A stretch of DNA of 64,000 nt from JAUIAI01 sp963732405. Lineage in GTDB: Bacteria; Pseudomonadota; Gammaproteobacteria; Burkholderiales; Burkholderiaceae_E. Numbering within the stretch: the first letter of the stretch is position 1; every line of letters starts with the position of its first letter. Under the pieces are notes generated by a model. That model had not been told where the DNA came from. It did not search any database and worked only from the letters and a program-made list of their open reading frames with translations. Shown here piece after piece: positions 62,266 through 64,000 of this stretch. The DNA is taken from the NCBI GenBank assembly GCA_963732405.1, contig CAVSZG010000005.1:682001-746000 (forward strand), in the 5' to 3' direction. The position numbers and the translations under genes were made by a program.

Positions 62266-63687
62266 CTACAACGGCCATTCATGAACCGGCAGGCCGCTGC
62301 GCTGATGTTCGGCATAGGCGAGCACCAGTGCCGGAAAGTTGCGCCCCTCGGCATTCATGTGGGCGCGCTGCCAGCGCGCGCCGGTGCGGCCGGTCGCGGT
62401 GCGTGTCGCGATAATGCCCAGATAACGGTCGATATCGTCGGGGGCGATGCTCAGTGACTGCAGACCGGCCCGAGCGAGTGGCAGTGCCTTGTCGAGAATC
62501 AGGCCGCAGGCATCAACCGTACTCCCACCCAGCCAGGTGAACGATGTGCGCAAGCCATCCCGGGCGGCCCGATAGAAGTTGTCGCGCGCCGCGTCAAAAC
62601 CCAGCTGCTGCTCCGGGGCATCGGCCGCAGTGGCCAGCGCATGGGTCAGGCCGATGTAGAACGCCGCATTGGCGATCATGTCGACCAGGCTCGGGCCGGC
62701 CGGCAGGCAGCGATGCTCGATCCTCAGCCCGAGCATTCCGTTGTCGACCGACACGAGCGGTCGGTTCCAGCGCCAGATCGTGCCATTGTGCAGACGCAGG
62801 TGATGCAGTGAGCGGGCGGGTTCATCCATGGGCTTTGGCAACAGCGGCGCGAAACGACGCAGATTATCCTCGAAACACTCGATGATGCTGTCCTGCAGGT
62901 AGGCCTCACCGAACCCCACCCGGGCATCGCCTCGCCCCGCCAGATCACTGATATCGACCGCCTGCTCAAACAACGGAATCCGGCTTTCCTCCCAGAGCGC
63001 ACACTGGAACAGGTAAGGTGAGTTGCCGGCACAGGCGAGAACCGGTGCCGAGGCAATACAGGAGGCGTTGTACAGTCGCACCGCGCGGCTTGCCGGCGCC
63101 TGGAAGTGAACCTGGAACGACGTGGTGGCGGCCTCGGTCAGCACATTCGGATGCGCGATATTGAGCCGGTCATCACCACGAATGTCCAGACGGATCGGCC
63201 GACCACCCCTGGCCTTGAGCACCTGGGCATTCAGGGCCGCATAACGATTGCCAGGCGACATCCGATCGAGGGTCAGATCATCTTCGGTCAGCGTTGGCAG
63301 AATGCCGATCGCCAGCAGCATTTCATTGTGCTCATGGGCCACCTGCTGGCAGCGCCGCCAGGTGTCGCCGAGCTCCGACCCGATGGCATGGAATGCGTCA
63401 TCGCTCAGGGGGAACGCCGAGCCATTCATCTCGACGTTGAAACGCGCCAGTTCGGGCACCACGAAGGGATGGTCGAGGTCAGCGAGCAGTCGTTCATTGT
63501 CAGGCACCGGCATGCCGGCCCGATCGACGATCCAGGCCTCCAATTCGTAGCCGATGCGCAGGCTGGATTCGTCGCACGGCCCCTGGGCCAGCCAGCGAGC
63601 CAGCGTTGCGGTCTCCTCCTCGAGACGGATCAGAAAGGCCTGACTGTCGTCTTCGGTGAAACGCCCGCTGTCGATTTCCTCGCCCAT
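62266..63687 (-). CDS. Glutamate-cysteine ligase family 2 (GCS2) protein
   Basis: This 473-residue protein belongs to the GCS2 family (YbdK/plant-like gamma-glutamylcysteine synthetases). IGYELEAWIVDRAG with ELE metal ligands near residue 48, FNVEMNGSAFPL and the TSFQVHFQAPAS segment are typical, as are RIEHRCLPAGPS and a C-terminal arginine-rich region. It is longer than E. coli YbdK (372), like the larger proteobacterial members. It probably makes gamma-glutamylcysteine or a related peptide. The ATG overlaps the stop of the preceding cytochrome peroxidase-like gene by one base (TGATG). Confidence 0.88.
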   Translation of the reverse strand: MGEEIDSGRFTEDDSQAFLIRLEEETATLARWLAQGPCDESSLRIGYELEAWIVDRAGMPVPDNERLLADLDHPFVVPELARFNVEMNGSAFPLSDDAFHAIGSELGDTWRRCQQVAHEHNEMLLAIGILPTLTEDDLTLDRMSPGNRYAALNAQVLKARGGRPIRLDIRGDDRLNIAHPNVLTEAATTSFQVHFQAPASRAVRLYNASCIASAPVLACAGNSPYLFQCALWEESRIPLFEQAVDISDLAGRGDARVGFGEAYLQDSIIECFEDNLRRFAPLLPKPMDEPARSLHHLRLHNGTIWRWNRPLVSVDNGMLGLRIEHRCLPAGPSLVDMIANAAFYIGLTHALATAADAPEQQLGFDAARDNFYRAARDGLRTSFTWLGGSTVDACGLILDKALPLARAGLQSLSIAPDDIDRYLGIIATRTATGRTGARWQRAHMNAEGRNFPALVLAYAEHQRSGLPVHEWPL

Positions 63688-64000
63688 CAGCTTTTCGAGA
63701 ACGGCGTCGGCCGAGGGGTTGTGTCACCCGACGGTGGCAGGATGGGCAGGATGAAGGCCGGCTGGATGCCCGTGAGGGTTTTCAGTTCAGCGATCGCCGA
63801 GGTGACTTCCTTGATCGTCACCATGCCAGCGCCGAACACCTGACGGAAATCATGACCATAGCCGGGGATCGAATCAAGCACCGCAACGGCCAGGGTATGC
63901 GAAAACGCCATCTCGCCCGGATTGGCAATGGGACCACCGGCCTGCTCGTTGAGATCGGCCGCCCGACTGTCCCGGAACTGGGCCACATCGAGACCAGAGT
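63687..64000 (-). CDS. Di-haem cytochrome c peroxidase-like protein, C-terminal part (window edge; internally shortened)
   Basis: The window edge cuts the N-terminus; 103 residues remain. FRDSRAADLNEQAGGPIANP and the EMA, IPGYGHDF and AIA segments match the region after the first haem of MauG/CCP-type peroxidases. The sequence then continues directly with LKTLTGIQPAFILPILPPSG and TPRPTPF, which is the normal C-terminal end of the family. The intervening stretch of roughly 100 residues, with the second CxxCH haem motif, is absent in frame. This could be a real shortened form or a decayed gene. The identity rests on motif recognition only. Confidence 0.6.
   Translation of the reverse strand, partial: SGLDVAQFRDSRAADLNEQAGGPIANPGEMAFSHTLAVAVLDSIPGYGHDFRQVFGAGMVTIKEVTSAIAELKTLTGIQPAFILPILPPSGDTTPRPTPFSKS

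Overview
The window looks like chromosomal DNA of a high-GC proteobacterium, most likely a betaproteobacterium (Burkholderiales-like). This is an inference from gene content: the RnfB-like/endonuclease III/DUF1841 neighbourhood, a PHA-metabolism set, an FbpABC iron importer behind a Fur box, and an RecBC pair. I saw no rRNA, tRNA, CRISPR array, intact insertion sequence or prophage. Genes are tightly packed with many 1-20 base stop/start overlaps.

Layout. 1-5860 (minus): recB (cut by the window edge), recC, a CopD-like membrane protein, DUF924 and an AlaX-type tRNA editing hydrolase. 5864-12039 (minus): a complete Pha/Mrp-type multisubunit cation/proton antiporter, phaAB-C-D-E-F-G, with A and B fused. 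12097-13554 (minus): a small PHA-granule-system protein and nicotinate phosphoribosyltransferase. 13780-14221 (plus): a DUF3135 gene with its own terminator. 14252-28932 (minus): almost 15 kb of same-strand genes. They encode a xanthine-dehydrogenase-family hydroxylase (FAD subunit frameshifted, 2Fe-2S and Mo subunits fused), a 6-hydroxynicotinate reductase homologue, a UPF0280/ApbE-like protein, a branched-chain-type ABC importer (LivK, fused LivHM, LivG, LivF) and a heterodimeric MdlAB-like ABC exporter.

Divergent from that cluster (29017-33097, plus) lie a 7Fe ferredoxin and a 1194-residue fused GltD-like/PyrK-like flavoprotein that resembles both subunits of the NADH/NADPH/ferredoxin transhydrogenase Nfn in one chain. 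Together these suggest uptake, hydroxylation and ferredoxin-driven ring reduction of an unknown N-heterocycle. This is the most interesting hypothesis in the window.

33279-37762 (plus): intracellular PHB depolymerase, then a hydroxyproline catabolic trio (DapA-family deaminase, epimerase, D-amino-acid dehydrogenase). 38079-41904 (plus): RnfB-like ferredoxin, endonuclease III, DUF1841, a YpfH-like hydrolase and a thiolase. 41937-45583: ArsR regulator with a perfect 20-bp palindrome upstream, DMT exporter, NIPSNAP protein, small membrane protein and TerC. 45578-49628: AraC regulator divergent from a Baeyer-Villiger monooxygenase and a serine esterase. 49672-54693 (minus): secreted protein, GST and Fur-regulated FbpABC. 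54877-60056: ABM protein; serC-serA-glxR; sulfide:quinone reductase. 60428-64000: DMT transporter, a scar holding two unrelated gene remnants (SDR epimerase and TRAP DctP), a CzcE-family protein, a GCS2-type glutamate-cysteine ligase, and the edge of a di-haem cytochrome c peroxidase that seems internally deleted.
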